Assembly (NCBI GenBank): GCA_948470475.1
Contig: OX419346.1
Location: forward strand, 11,030,343 to 11,094,342
Reading direction: 5' to 3'
DNA length: 64,000 nt
Source of the DNA: Galaxea fascicularis
Taxonomy: Eukaryota > Cnidaria > Anthozoa > Scleractinia > Euphylliidae
In this document: positions 1 through 10,110 of the stretch, piece after piece
Layout: each line of letters starts with the position of its first letter
How positions within the stretch are numbered: the first letter of the stretch is position 1
Notes under the pieces: generated by a model
What the model was told of the DNA's origin: nothing
The model's database searches: none
The model's input: the letters and a program-made list of their open reading frames with translations, nothing else
Program-made: the position numbers and the translations under genes

Positions 1-215
1 TGGCTCTGCCCGCCATGACGTTGCAAAACAGGTGCCGTCGTTTTAAAACGCGGAAAAGCTGGGCATAGCCCCAGTGCTTCTTGTGGTAAAAACCATAAAG
101 CTTTTTTAACACCTCAAGCTTTTCTTTGGGAAGAGCCGGGTCCGATGTGGTCGAAGTCGAAAATCTCCGCCCTTTCTCTCCGAGAGGACACAGAAGAAAA
201 TTCTTCTCCGAACAT
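1..215 (-). pseudogene. Left-truncated, frameshifted element gene
   Basis: On the minus strand an ATG at 215-213 opens a short frame (33 codons). The protein-like reading then continues in another frame, through a lysine/leucine-rich stretch containing KLYGFYHKKHWGYAQ and KRRHLFCNVMAGRA, to the window edge without a stop. This is what one frameshift in a real gene would produce. I do not recognise the family. It lies upstream of the other minus-strand genes of the GC-rich element remnant and shares its high GC, so I assign it to that element by inference. The remainder lies outside the window. Confidence 0.35.
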
Positions 216-256
216 TGTATATTAACATTAACATTGTATATTAACGGCGGAGCGCC

Positions 257-288
257 GTCTCCCGACGGGGTATGGGGGCAAAGCCCCT
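257..288 (-). repeat. GC-rich dispersed palindromic repeat, copy A
   Basis: On the minus strand this reads GGGGCTTTGCCCCCATAC followed by CCCGTCGGGAGAC. It matches copies at 3157-3186 and 4297-4325 and lies in the gap between two minus-strand genes. It has two self-complementary blocks (GGGGC/GCCCC and CCCGTCGGG). Function unknown; see findings. Confidence 0.6.
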
Positions 289-310
289 GCAAATGTTAAT
301 TTAACGTCCT

Positions 311-709
311 TCAAGAAAAAGCCGCAAAACAGCCGAATCCCCGGCAGGTAAAGGATTGGTAAAAAAAGAACAAATAAGAGTTTGCCCCATTAAAACCAAC
401 ATTGAAAAACAGGTCCTGGGCGGGTTTGTTTAACTCTAAAACCTTTACAAACTCTTGGGCCCCCCTTGGAGTCGAAATTCTAAATGCTAAGTCATTTGGC
501 CCACTTAGATTGGGTTCTACAAAAAGTTTAACTTTATGACTTGTTTGAAAAACTGGCTTAACCTGTGGCGGGGGGGTATAAAAATCGGAGAATTTGAAAT
601 GTTTTTCGAGTCCCCCGCCCTCCACCAACACCTCGCTGTCAAGCACAAACGGGTTATTGATTATTGGCACCAACACACTAAAAACATCTTCGTTAGATAA
701 GTACATCAA
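311..709 (-). CDS. Uncharacterised element protein
   Basis: A 132-codon open frame beginning MMYLSNEDVF, with no introns needed. The predicted protein is rich in Phe, Asn, Val and Pro, includes a PPPQV run, and ends in a Cys/Phe-rich tail (CRGFGCFAAF). No signal peptide, membrane segment or known motif is visible. It begins 8 bases from the end of the broken fibre-like gene on the same strand, which fits tightly packed element genes. The family is not recognised. It could be the C-terminal part of a larger broken gene. Confidence 0.4.
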   Translation of the reverse strand: MMYLSNEDVFSVLVPIINNPFVLDSEVLVEGGGLEKHFKFSDFYTPPPQVKPVFQTSHKVKLFVEPNLSGPNDLAFRISTPRGAQEFVKVLELNKPAQDLFFNVGFNGANSYLFFFYQSFTCRGFGCFAAFS

Positions 710-716
710 AAGCTTT

Positions 717-3136
717 TTAATTACCCCTGACCACTTTTTTGGAATTCAGATCCAGGTCGGTCAGCATTTCCATCCGTCCGTTCTCTACCGTGAAGAGCTT
801 ATCGAAAACAGAGGCGTAGACCATGTAGACGATCAGGTGCGCCTCCCCGCTGCGGCCGCCATGCAGGTCGAAATAGATGTAATCAGTGCCAAGGCCCGTT
901 CGGGTGTGGTGCGGCTGGACCTGGTTTTTGACGTAGCCCGCTGCGGCACCGTCTGCAGGGACCGTGATCGAGTGTTGCGTGGCAATCGACGCGGCGCCGA
1001 TGGACGCAGTGGCGCTCGCGTTGTGCAGGGAAAAAGGGAAGAACTCGCAAACCAGAGTGTAGAGGCCCTTGGGGAGGGGGGACAGATTCAAACTGATTCG
1101 CTCACGAAAGTTGCTGGCTTCCTCAGCCCCAAGGGTCAGCCGGTACGCGCTCTAGTTGATTTGGTGGGAGGACGCAGCGAAGTCAGCGATTGTGATGTTT
1201 TCTGTCTCGCTTGTCGATTCGTCGGTGTCTTCCATTAGGTAGCTGAAGGCGTTGGCCATCGCAGAAGGGACGACGTGGGTGGCGTCGACATAGGCTTTGT
1301 TGGCGGCATCTGTGGGGTCATTAGGGGTTTTAACATAGAGGATCCGCTGGTCCCCTGCGTTGAGCACTCTATTTTTCCCAATAACCAACCCCTTTTCGGC
1401 GATCAGGTCGTCGTTGACAAATCTCAGTATGGTTTCGCTTTCTCATTGATAATAATGGTGGTGTTGGAGAACAGGTTCAGGGAGCCAAGTATTTTAACGT
1501 GGCTGTTACAGGTTTTGCTCTTTTTTATCAATGGGCCCTGGGACCCACTCGGTCGGGTCAGTTTTCCAGGGCCGCTCGGTCAAAACCTCGTGTGTTGTAC
1601 CATCAGTTTTCGGAAAGATTCAAATTACGGTTGTACTATTTGTTTAATTTTTCACCCGCTGCAGCACCATCCATATAAGTTTTCACCTTTCTGTTATCTT
1701 ATTGTTTTTCTTTATCGTATTTTCTGTCTTCTGTTTTCATTCCATCGTTTTCTGTATTTCATTTGTATGTAGTTTCACCACACGGCACACGATTAAACAC
1801 ACTAGTTCACAAGTCTACACGTTTGCCTTTGGTTGACACTGCGCTGAGACCGCGACAGTGGCCGTTGGCGTTGATCCCAAGCCCCCCTTGCCCGTTGGCC
1901 CCAGTGATGGAGGCAAGCCGCAGGGGGCCGGTCAACGTCCCGCCCGCCAGCGGAAGGAAAAGGCCGCCGCTGACTTGACGGTCGACATAGGCTTTGTTGG
2001 CTGCGTCAGTGGAAGAATAAGGAGAAGCAAGATTCAAAATCTTGTGCTTCCCCAAATCAAACGTTGTCACCCAACCCGTCAGGCGCAAAAAGCACGTGGC
2101 AGCCTGTCACGACACTTTGCCCGTTCAGATCGAGGCTTCCTTCAATTTTCAAACTTCCGGTCAGCGTTTCTCCCGAAAGAGGCAGAAAAGGCCCGCCGCT
2201 TCTGCCCCCGCTGTCTCCCGACGGGGTTCCATGAACAAGGTGGTCGACATAGGCTTTCGTCGCGGCGTCGTTCGGGCCGGAGGGGGAAGGAAGCGTGTGG
2301 ATTCTTTTGTTGTTCGCGTTCATTTGTTCGCCGAGCTTTGGCTGGAAGAGGGAGCACCCATCAAAGAAAGGTCTAACCCGCAAGCAAGGCGCTGGTTTTG
2401 ATCAACCTTCAGAAACTCTCTCTTGTGCTCGTTGGAGAGCGCGTGGCCGTTCAGCTCGAGATCGCCATGCAATGAAATTTCGCCGGAAGAATCAATTTCA
2501 AACCCCCCTCCACTGCGGCCAACAATTTTGCTTTCACCGATGTTCAGATTTCCTGTCAACTTGCCGCCGGAAAGAGGAAGAAAAGGACCGCCAGTTGCCC
2601 CAACACGTTGTTCACCTTGAGGCCCTCGCGGACCAGCGGGGCCTTGGAGACCTCTCTGGCCTCTTTCACCTTGAGGGTCCGTCTGACCTCGCGGACCTTG
2701 AGGGCCAGGAGGGCCGGCCGGACCTGCTTGTCCTTCGAACGATTCCTCAGAGGGGGTCTCTGACGGAATTGTTGGTTGATCGTTGATCGTTCAGCTCGAG
2801 ATCGCCATGCAATGAAATTTCGCCAGAAGAATCAATTTCAAACCCCCCTCCACTGCGGCCAACAATTTTGCTTTCACCGATGTTTAGATTTCCTGTCAAC
2901 TTGCCACCGGAAAGAGGAAGAAAAGGACCGCCAGTTGCCCCAACACGTTGTTCACCTTGAGGCCCTCGCGGACCAGCGGGGCCTTGGAGACCTCTCTGGC
3001 CTCTTTCACCTTGAGGGTCCGTCTGACCTCGCGGACCTTGAGGGCCAGGAGGGCCGGCCGGACCTGCTTGTCCTTCGAACGATTCCTCAGAGGGGGTCTC
3101 TGACGGAATTGTTGGTTGATCGTCTATCCACCACAT
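717..3136 (-). pseudogene. Broken phage-tail-fibre/collagen-like gene
   Basis: Reads right to left from an ATG at 3136-3134 (MWWIDDQPTIPSETPSEE). A Pro/Glu-rich start leads into a collagen-like Gly-X-Y run (GPAGPPGPQGPRG, then GERGQRGLQGPAGPRG). At least four tail-fibre-type modules follow, each with the signature DAA(N/T)KAYVD, a Gly-rich FLPL(S/A)G spacer and LTG-(N/S/P)-L. Examples lie near 2250, 1990 and 1290. A C-terminal globular part follows (about 1091-717, including HGGRSGEAHLIVYMVY). The modules lie in different frames separated by stops and indels, and a 340-bp tandem duplication (2449-3124) breaks the frame further, so the gene is dead. DAANKAYVD/LSGG-LTG repeats are known from phage tail and collar fibres. 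In an animal genome they suggest a viral-type element, and their role as attachment fibres is inference. Confidence 0.7.
2449..3124. repeat. Tandem duplication, unit about 340 bp
   Basis: Two adjacent copies start at 2449 and 2789 (both with GTTCAGCTCGAG). They are almost identical over the whole unit, with only a few substitutions seen (for example C/T in TGTTCAG versus TGTTTAG). The unit spans the collagen-like run and the first fibre module. Because 340 is not divisible by three, reading from the right-hand copy into the left-hand one shifts frame and soon hits a stop. Confidence 0.9.
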
Positions 3137-3156
3137 ATTATTAAGTGGGGAGCCCC

Positions 3157-3186
3157 GGGGCTCTGCCCCATACCCCGTTGGGAGAC
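3157..3186 (+). repeat. GC-rich dispersed palindromic repeat, copy B
   Basis: Plus-strand sequence GGGGCTCTGCCCCATACC followed by CCGTTGGGAGAC, just upstream of the fibre-like gene start at 3136. It is inverted relative to copy A and has the same orientation as copy C. Confidence 0.6.
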
Positions 3187-3364
3187 ACCCCACCGGGAGG
3201 CTTAACAACCAACACCAAGGACAAAAGAGAGTTTTTCTCCGTTGAAGTTTTTTTTTAATTAATTGCCGTACAGTTATAATATTTACAATACATATAGTTG
3301 CATACATTAATTACAGTTCTAAAACAAATACTCTACTTACAGTACTACATTAACTTACACTACA

Positions 3365-4075
3365 TTACAATAGTTGTCTAATGCCTATAAAGCTACATAT
3401 TACTCCGTTGAAGTTGAAAAGCTCACCGTTTTCATCTTTCACGGAAAGAGTGACGCCGTTGACACCTCTGTTTTTGAAGGCTTCCCGAAAATTCTCTTCT
3501 TCAGGAAACGTGTAGTTGACCCTTTCGAAAGATTCGCCTCGGATTTCAACCGTTTTGAGCAGGGTTGACTTTCTCCCGTTGAAATAATTGGATTTTGGTT
3601 CAACCAAGTCGCAGTGGATCAGGTAACTCGTCAGCTGGTTCAGTCTTTTCACAACCATCCCATTGTCGGTAGATTTGAGGTCCATGAATTTTTTCAGCTT
3701 GTCGTCGAAGGCCAAAGAAAAAGAGGCTTCTTTGTCAAAGATCAAGATTGCACGAAAAGGCTGGTTCAAATAGATGTAAAACTTTTTGCTGCCCAAAAAA
3801 ACTTTCATCGAGTACTGGATGTTCTCGAGAGAGTAGTGCCCCGGAGGGAACGTCAGCGCGGAAACCTCGTTGCCTTCAGAGTCCTTGATCGAGGCCTTGC
3901 CTGTTTCATGCACATTATCCCAAGAATTTGGCAGCGAGCAAGACAACAATTTGACGTGGGTCGTCCGCGAAAACGACGAAAAAATTCTAACTTCACCAGC
4001 GGCAAAAGCTATTGCCAAAATCGCTGAAGCCAAAGCGTTGAAAGAGTTCAATGAAAAGTTCCCCCTCGCCGACAA
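3365..4075 (-). CDS. Uncharacterised element protein, beta-rich
   Basis: A 236-codon frame. The most protein-like part runs from about residue 30 to the end: VKLLSCSLPNSWDNVHET, then FPPGHYSLENI, a Tyr/Phe-rich segment (KKFYIYLNQPF), HCDLVEPKSNYFNG, and a C-terminal VTLSVKDENGELFNFNG. It looks like a beta-strand-rich structural domain. The FPPG-Y-LE-I segment recalls short conserved segments in structural proteins of protein-primed elements, but I cannot name the family. Roughly the first 30 residues are doubtful: from about 3950 rightwards the opposite strand reads more convincingly as protein, so the true start may be lost at a junction near 3960-3990. It is transcribed the same way as the fibre-like gene, about 230 bases upstream of it. 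Confidence 0.45.
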   Translation of the reverse strand: MSARGNFSLNSFNALASAILAIAFAAGEVRIFSSFSRTTHVKLLSCSLPNSWDNVHETGKASIKDSEGNEVSALTFPPGHYSLENIQYSMKVFLGSKKFYIYLNQPFRAILIFDKEASFSLAFDDKLKKFMDLKSTDNGMVVKRLNQLTSYLIHCDLVEPKSNYFNGRKSTLLKTVEIRGESFERVNYTFPEEENFREAFKNRGVNGVTLSVKDENGELFNFNGVICSFIGIRQLL

Positions 4076-4273
4076 AAGTCAATTCGTCGAGCAAACCGAT
4101 TTGACCTTTTCCTCAGACCCGGAAAAGCATGCCGCAAAAGGGGAATTTTTTTTTAAAAGCGGGCCCAGGGCTATTAGAAAGTGTTTTTGGGACAAAAAGC
4201 GAAGATCGTCCCCCCGTAATGAAGGCCGCGCTGAGGGGGATTCGCCCAGGGGGGCCAGGCCGGGAGGCGCCCG

Positions 4274-5113
4274 ATGGGAGACACGGACTCTCCCGTAGGG
4301 TCTGCCCCATACCCTGTCGGGAGACAGTATGTAGGCTTTCCGCTTCAACTGTCACTCTCCGCCGCCCCTGCGCCGCAAACAATTCCTGCAGTCAACTTTG
4401 CGGAAAAAATGTCCCCCGACGGAAGAATAGGAGAAACACTGAACAAGGCGCAAAAAATCTACATTACGCCGACAGATTTCTTCACCACGCAGGACAGGCA
4501 GATTTTCAACACACGCAAATTTCATTCACAGCAGGAAAATATGCCCGCAAATGGCTGAGAAGCCCAAACATGAAATTTTGGCCACAGCAACTCAACTTTT
4601 CGCTGTGGTGTGCAACAACGGGCTACGGCATCTCGCGGGAGATTTTGACAGGGCAGGTCTTGGATTCCAGGGGTTCTACCCCTTCCACCCCTCCGGGAGA
4701 CTCTACGAAGGAGATTTCGCAGCTCCGCGCCTTTTTTTCTCTTTCACGTATATTTTACGGCGAGACGAATCTTATTCGAGATGGGCGGAATACAAAGGGC
4801 GATGTCATTGCCCGACGACCCGAACTTCAACCAACAAGAAGCAAAATACGATAAAACCGCGTACGAAAGGATTTGCGCGTAATTTGGAGTGGATCCTACC
4901 GCAGATTTTCGTTTCAAGCACGGCCATAACCAGGGGCTTGGCAACACAATTTTCAACATAAGAGGCAAGCAGGTGCCAATGATGGCTTACAATTACCCCG
5001 GCAACGATTTACGATTTTCAGACGAGGGCGGAAATGCGTCGAAGGGAACGTTGGTGAGTTTGATCAGAAACGACGAGGGGCGGACAGGCAGTTCGAGTAA
5101 TGTCAGGTTTTAG
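4274..5113 (+). pseudogene. Decayed plus-strand element gene, family unknown
   Basis: Protein-like reading passes through several frames: AEKMSPDGRIGETLNKAQ, then NMKFWPQQLNFSLWCATTGYG (about 4570-4635), then from an ATG at 4780 MGGIQRAMSLPDDPNFNQ. The last frame has one in-frame TAA (about 4888), then continues as RFKHGHNQGLGNTIFNIRG and FSDEGGNASKGTLVSLIR to a TAG at 5113. Coherent coding resuming in the same frame after one stop is strong evidence of a real gene now dead. It runs opposite to the fibre gene cluster. Its place in an element with a fibre gene makes a structural protein possible, but nothing visible proves that. Confidence 0.5.
4297..4325 (+). repeat. GC-rich dispersed palindromic repeat, copy C
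   Basis: AGGGTCTGCCCCATACCC followed by TGTCGGGAGAC; same orientation as copy B. A partial, related string (GATGGGAGAC) lies at 4273-4282. Confidence 0.55.
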
Positions 5114-7601
5114 GGCTCATACTGTGTTGTTCTAAGCACAATTCATTTTGTTTTGCCATGTGGAACGCTTGCCACTGGAACTTACATGTAAAAGCTAGCG
5201 AGGGAATTTCGGACGACATTTCAAAACCCTAAGTCGCCCAAAGTTATGGCGATTATAGCCCCAGAGTAGGCCTAACTTTCTTTTTTCGATCTACGTTTAA
5301 AATACTTAAAGGAATTCCCGAAAGGAATCTCCAGAAAAAAAATCCAAAACTCATCTAAATACACAAAATTGAGTCACTTCAACACAAACTGAAAGCAACA
5401 AGTTTATTTTCTAGTTATTCAAAATTGAACAATATCGTTACGGAAAACACATTAACTTTCGCCGTTTTTAAAAGGCACATAATACAATTGATTCTTACGG
5501 TTAGCTATCTGATTAGCGAAAGCTTTGCGCCACAGTATCTTGTCCATCGTCAGCAGGGACAACGCACCAGGAATGCAAGACTTTCTAACTAATGTCTTCC
5601 TTTCAGTTGCATTTATAAATATAAATAGCGGAACATTAAACGAATTTGACCATCGATTAGCAAACCTATTTACTGTTTATATTCCGGTTATGTAAAGTTA
5701 CTTTACAACAATGAGAATATAAACGATACTGAAGAGCAGCGTGGCATGCAAGTAAACGACTTTATAAGCTTGTATTATCTGAACACTTTGGCACGATTTC
5801 TGAATACGCTGCCAATAGTGTATAAATGTCGCTTGAAATTTCGTGCTTAGACAAATGATTGCATTAAACGGCACGCTGGCCGAGTGAATTCTTCGCCCTT
5901 TTATTGACAAGTGCCGAAGCACAATGGTGTTACTAGTATAGTGAATTCAATCAGTGGGTGAATACTGACCCAAAACTAAACAAAATACCTACAAAAAATT
6001 AATCTCCGTTCAATATTTGCAAGGAATGTTACTTTCTCGAGATTTCCCACAAGATTTTTCAGTAGGTTTTTTAATTTTTTTAGTTTTTGCAAGCTTTGCT
6101 CAGCTGTTATTCCCACAATAAAAAATACTTCCACGTGAAACCCGAAATCCGTTCCGATTCATTACTTCATAAACCTCATGTAAAAGCTCGTTTCACCTCG
6201 AGTTTGACTTGTTATTTACAGTGAAAACAAAATGAACCTCATGATCGAAGTTCAAAATTTTCGAGGCGTCTCATCGTAGCTCATGGTCCAACGCAAAATT
6301 CGGTGGTTTTGAAGCACGTGGCTAATTACCATATGCGATCACGATGATGACGAAACTCGACCGAATTTTAGAAGTGGCCTGTCTGTGACATCCCACGAAG
6401 TTATTTTACAAGTTTAGCAAGAGTAAAAATAGCCAAATAGAAGTCATGATATGTTTTCCCTTGAAAAATTAGCTTGATATAGTTGTTTTAGTGTAATGTA
6501 CAAACATTTTCCACAACATTCTCGAAGAAAACGTTTAGAGGCTAAAATAGCGCAATGTTTTCAAAACGTCGTTTCCACGCAAATTAGAGTCTCAATCATT
6601 TGATGAAGAAGTTGACAGCTAACAACTAGTACTGTCGACGCAACAAGGTAATCTTGCATGGCTTCTCCTCTAAATTTGAAACGTTATTGAATGATGCATA
6701 TGGCTTCTTTGACGCAATTGTTAAAATTGCGGTCACAACTGCGACAATCATTTTTCATTTGATTTGAAACGTTATGTCGCCCCGGATTTACTACTTACAT
6801 TGGTATCCCCTCTCAAGTGCCTCAAAACATAGCTGTACTAAATTTGCGCCATGTAATCATTTATCGAGCGCATGAATGTTGCAGAGGTAAATCAATTTAC
6901 AGTCCATTATCGTCCCCACAGGCCACGATTCTTTCGGTCAGCATAGAGAATAACGACATCTGGCCAGTCGCAGTGAAGGTGCAATTTTGTAACAGTTGGC
7001 AACCACTATTGTGTCAAACTTCTGGGTATGCGTAGAAGAGCCGGAAGTCCGTGAATCACGGACTTCCTTGTTTCACGGGAACTGGAACTGGCCAGAAGTC
7101 GTGCTGACTGAAAGAACAGGGGCTTCTGGGGAGTCACGAGCGCTAACTTTCTAATCTGTACGTCAAACTGCCTAAAAGAAGCGCGAACTTACAATTAATA
7201 CACTTCTAAGTCCACACATTCTTTTTAAATCTACGTTTTACCTGCAATTATTGCTCGGGCACTGAGCTAAGAAATGTAGTTGCAGAGGAAAATTCATTGC
7301 TAGAAATGCGCATTGCTCTGACGCCGACTCTGCAAGCGAACTGTCAACGAACGGACGCGTAGCTGACCAAGGTTTCTCCTAGGAACAACTTGAATATTTG
7401 TTATTAGTTCAAATTAAAGATGCTGAAATGAATTTTTGCCAATATGTTTTCTTTCAATTTGAAATCGCTACAGTAACAACACATCGCTCCCTGTTGTATT
7501 CCCTGTTTCAAAGCCTTTAGTTTGTTTACAAATTGTTTATGTATTTCGTTTTGCAACATCAGAATTTCATAACTTCAACCCGTTGTTATGACTGAAGGTT
7601 A
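5114..7601. other. Intergenic, AT-rich host DNA
   Basis: After the GC-rich remnant ends the composition drops to ordinary AT-rich sequence. I see no convincing exon, only short ORFs without protein character. The one notable site is the palindrome at 7043-7067. Confidence 0.6.
7043..7067. repeat. Perfect 12-bp-arm palindrome
   Basis: GGAAGTCCGTGA, a central A, then TCACGGACTTCC: both arms match exactly. It could form a compact hairpin or bind a dimeric protein. Confidence 0.8.
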
Positions 7602-8681
7602 TCATTCAGAGCCCTGTTCCGGAGTCGTGACGTTGGAAACAATATGGCAAGCACTAATCGCTCGTCCACGATCTTTTCTTTTATGAGACGATCTACATAC
7701 TGCTGATAAAGATAATTCAACTTTTTTCAACATACCTTTCAGTGCTGCGTAAAAATCTGGTCGTGAAAAAGTGTACAATAACGGATTGATAACCGACGTT
7801 ATATACCTCATTAAAATGATAACATGAGCCGGCGCATCAAAAGATATTGGAATAGAATCGAGAGCGTAAAGGAGCATTAACAAAAAGTAAGGTAACCAGC
7901 AAACAGCAAATAATATCGCCATGGTAGCAAACAATAAAATGCATTTTCTTTCTTGAGTCGCTTTTCTCTTGCGACCAGAGCGGTGTGTTGATCGTATCTT
8001 AAGGCGTCTGGAAAGGACACGAAAAACTTTTACAAAGGCATATATCATGAGGCTGTACGGCAAGGCAAACACGGTGACAAGACAAAATATGATATAGCCC
8101 AAAAAGTATTTAGTTCCTGAAGGATCACCGGTTTTATTAATCCAGATGAAAGGAATAAAACCAATGAGCGTTGAGAGAAACCAAACCACCAACAGCATTC
8201 TTTTCACGGCTACTTTTTCGACGAGGCGGTGAGCAACAGGCCAGATGATTGACAAGTACTTCTCCAACGTAGCAACAAGTATGTGATTCACAGACAGAAC
8301 GGCCGTGACCGTGTGGACAACAGTCACTAGAAAACCCCAATAAAAACGTACTTTTAGGGACGAAATGACCGGCGTATAAAACACTATCACAAACATAGGA
8401 ATGTTTAGTGCTCCGGTCATGAAGTCACTTATTGAAAGGCTGAAGAGAATGTAATTAGCTGGCGAGCGTAGCGTTTTCGTTTTAAGAAATAAAACAAAAA
8501 CCACCATGTTCACAATGATAATGATTGACGCGAGAGGAAAAAGTTCAGCTATCACCTGCACGTTAGTCATTGGGAGAGCTGCCACTGACTGATTTGGCTG
8601 AAATTTACTGATGTTTGGCTCCTTTGTGATATTCATCTTAACTGTTGAATAGGATCCGACTGACCCAGTTCTGATATGCAA
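7602..8681 (-). CDS. Rhodopsin-class (class A) GPCR, intronless
   Basis: Complete 359-residue seven-helix receptor. The N-terminus has three N-glycosylation sequons (N17, N23, N30). TM1 is about 45-66; TM2 contains SISD with the conserved Asp86. TM3 ends LEKYLSIIWP, so the DRY motif is replaced by EKY (E140-K141-Y142). TM4 has the conserved Trp (VVWFLS), TM5 an ALPY proline, TM6 CWLPYF and TM7 NPLLYTF. No Cys is found at position 3.25 (Gly there), and the second extracellular loop lacks one, so the usual class A disulphide is absent. A basic third loop (RSTHRSGRKRKATQERK) and a Ser/Lys-rich tail suit G-protein and kinase contacts. Met16 (codon at 8636) is an equally plausible start. The ligand is unknown; loss of the disulphide is also seen in MECA-group receptors (melanocortin, lysophospholipid, cannabinoid). 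A paralogue of the genes at 55129 and 62014. Confidence 0.93.
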   Translation of the reverse strand: MHIRTGSVGSYSTVKMNITKEPNISKFQPNQSVAALPMTNVQVIAELFPLASIIIIVNMVVFVLFLKTKTLRSPANYILFSLSISDFMTGALNIPMFVIVFYTPVISSLKVRFYWGFLVTVVHTVTAVLSVNHILVATLEKYLSIIWPVAHRLVEKVAVKRMLLVVWFLSTLIGFIPFIWINKTGDPSGTKYFLGYIIFCLVTVFALPYSLMIYAFVKVFRVLSRRLKIRSTHRSGRKRKATQERKCILLFATMAILFAVCWLPYFLLMLLYALDSIPISFDAPAHVIILMRYITSVINPLLYTFSRPDFYAALKGMLKKVELSLSAVCRSSHKRKDRGRAISACHIVSNVTTPEQGSE

Positions 8682-10100
8682 AATCAGCTGTTTTCCGCGT
8701 TACGATAACTTTGCAACTCGTTTCTGTGTGGATGTTTTTCTTAGACAGAGTACCAAATATAGGTCCACATGTTGTGAGTCAGTAATGTTGACTTGAGTAG
8801 CCTGGTCCTGTAGATCCCCAACAAATAACTGATAACAAAAAACAAATATAACTATAAATTATTTGTTTCCTAACAAATAACTACAAGAGAATGATAATAC
8901 TAATGACAATAATTCGATGTAAAAATCTCTTTCAGTGCTCCACTGCTTATTTAAGTTTGGAGTTAAGAGACTCCACATTTTTCGTAAGCCATCATCTCAG
9001 TTCTGAACGCCCTAATGATAATGATTTATATCGACCAACTGTGAATGATAACACTGAGTGAAATGGCGTAGAAATAATTGAAAGATTGTTAATTCATTTA
9101 ATTTAGCCGGTTTAAAACGGCCATGTCACGTAATTTCAGTATGAAATATGATTATATGATTCATTTCGCATACATCGTTCACAATTTCAGTATTACCTTA
9201 AAAACTAAAAGGAAGTCCAAAAAGCGATGGTTCAATTTTTGGTTAAAATTACTCCTCTTTTAGTTGTTATCTTTAACATCAGATGGCCGCAATGGAAGTG
9301 CCTCAGTTGCAACTTTGAACAGAATTGGGCCAATTTTTCAACTTTATCTTCAATCGTGTAAAATGCACGGCCAAAACTTACTATATGTTTTACTTCACCC
9401 TTAATAGAATCTACTAGCTTTTGTAATCTTACTTCTGAGTACAGTAGGAGAAATGGACGTATGCTTTATTTCACTTAAGCCCAGTTTGACACGTGCTCTT
9501 TCAGTGAGTCACATATGGTCACGACACCTGTATATCCGAGGCGGTAATCAGTAAAAAACGAGGACCTTGCGCAGTATACAGTTCGGTGAATTTCGATCCA
9601 GCATCACGGAATACCCTGGCATAGGGGAATGCATTTGGACATTTTTGTGTTCTGTTCGACTGTTTTCGTCATCGGGCCGGGGATTGCGGTTCCAGAGTGC
9701 TACTTAAGGTAAGGTAAGGGAAAAAACTTTATTTAAACAGGGTAGCCCATTCAGTTCAAAGACTGGTATCCATAGGGGCCCTGTATAAATAATATCACGT
9801 TAAAAATACAAATTTATGTACATATATTAAAAATTTTTAACTATGCGTTAAAAACTAAAAACTAACATTAAAAAACTAATTACAGTAGTAGCATACTAAA
9901 AACTACTACGATAGTTTAGTAGTTTACGTCTTTGAAAACAACGTCATGAACACGTTAGCAAAAGGCCAGAGATCAAGGAAGATTAACTTGGGATTAACTT
10001 TTCTGAGGCTGTTCATGTGTTACTTAAACAGGGTAACTTTGAGGAGGCGTGATTTCAAACGTCAGTCAGAGCAAGTCAAAGAGCAATTACTGAATCACGG
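8682..10100. other. Intergenic
   Basis: AT-rich sequence without recognisable exons. At 9704-9800 lies a (AAGGT)n-like run followed by a TTTATTTAAACAGGGTAGCCC segment, which I read as the reverse-oriented 3' end of a LINE remnant with a short tandem tail. Confidence 0.45.
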
Positions 10101-10110
10101 GCCTGTACAG

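Noticed and set aside
594..2786. Long plus-strand ORFs (594-1238, 1858-2376, 2295-2786)
   Set aside because: They are antisense shadows of the GC-rich fibre gene. Minus-strand frames have the module signatures, while plus-strand translations are Arg/Gly-rich without motifs.
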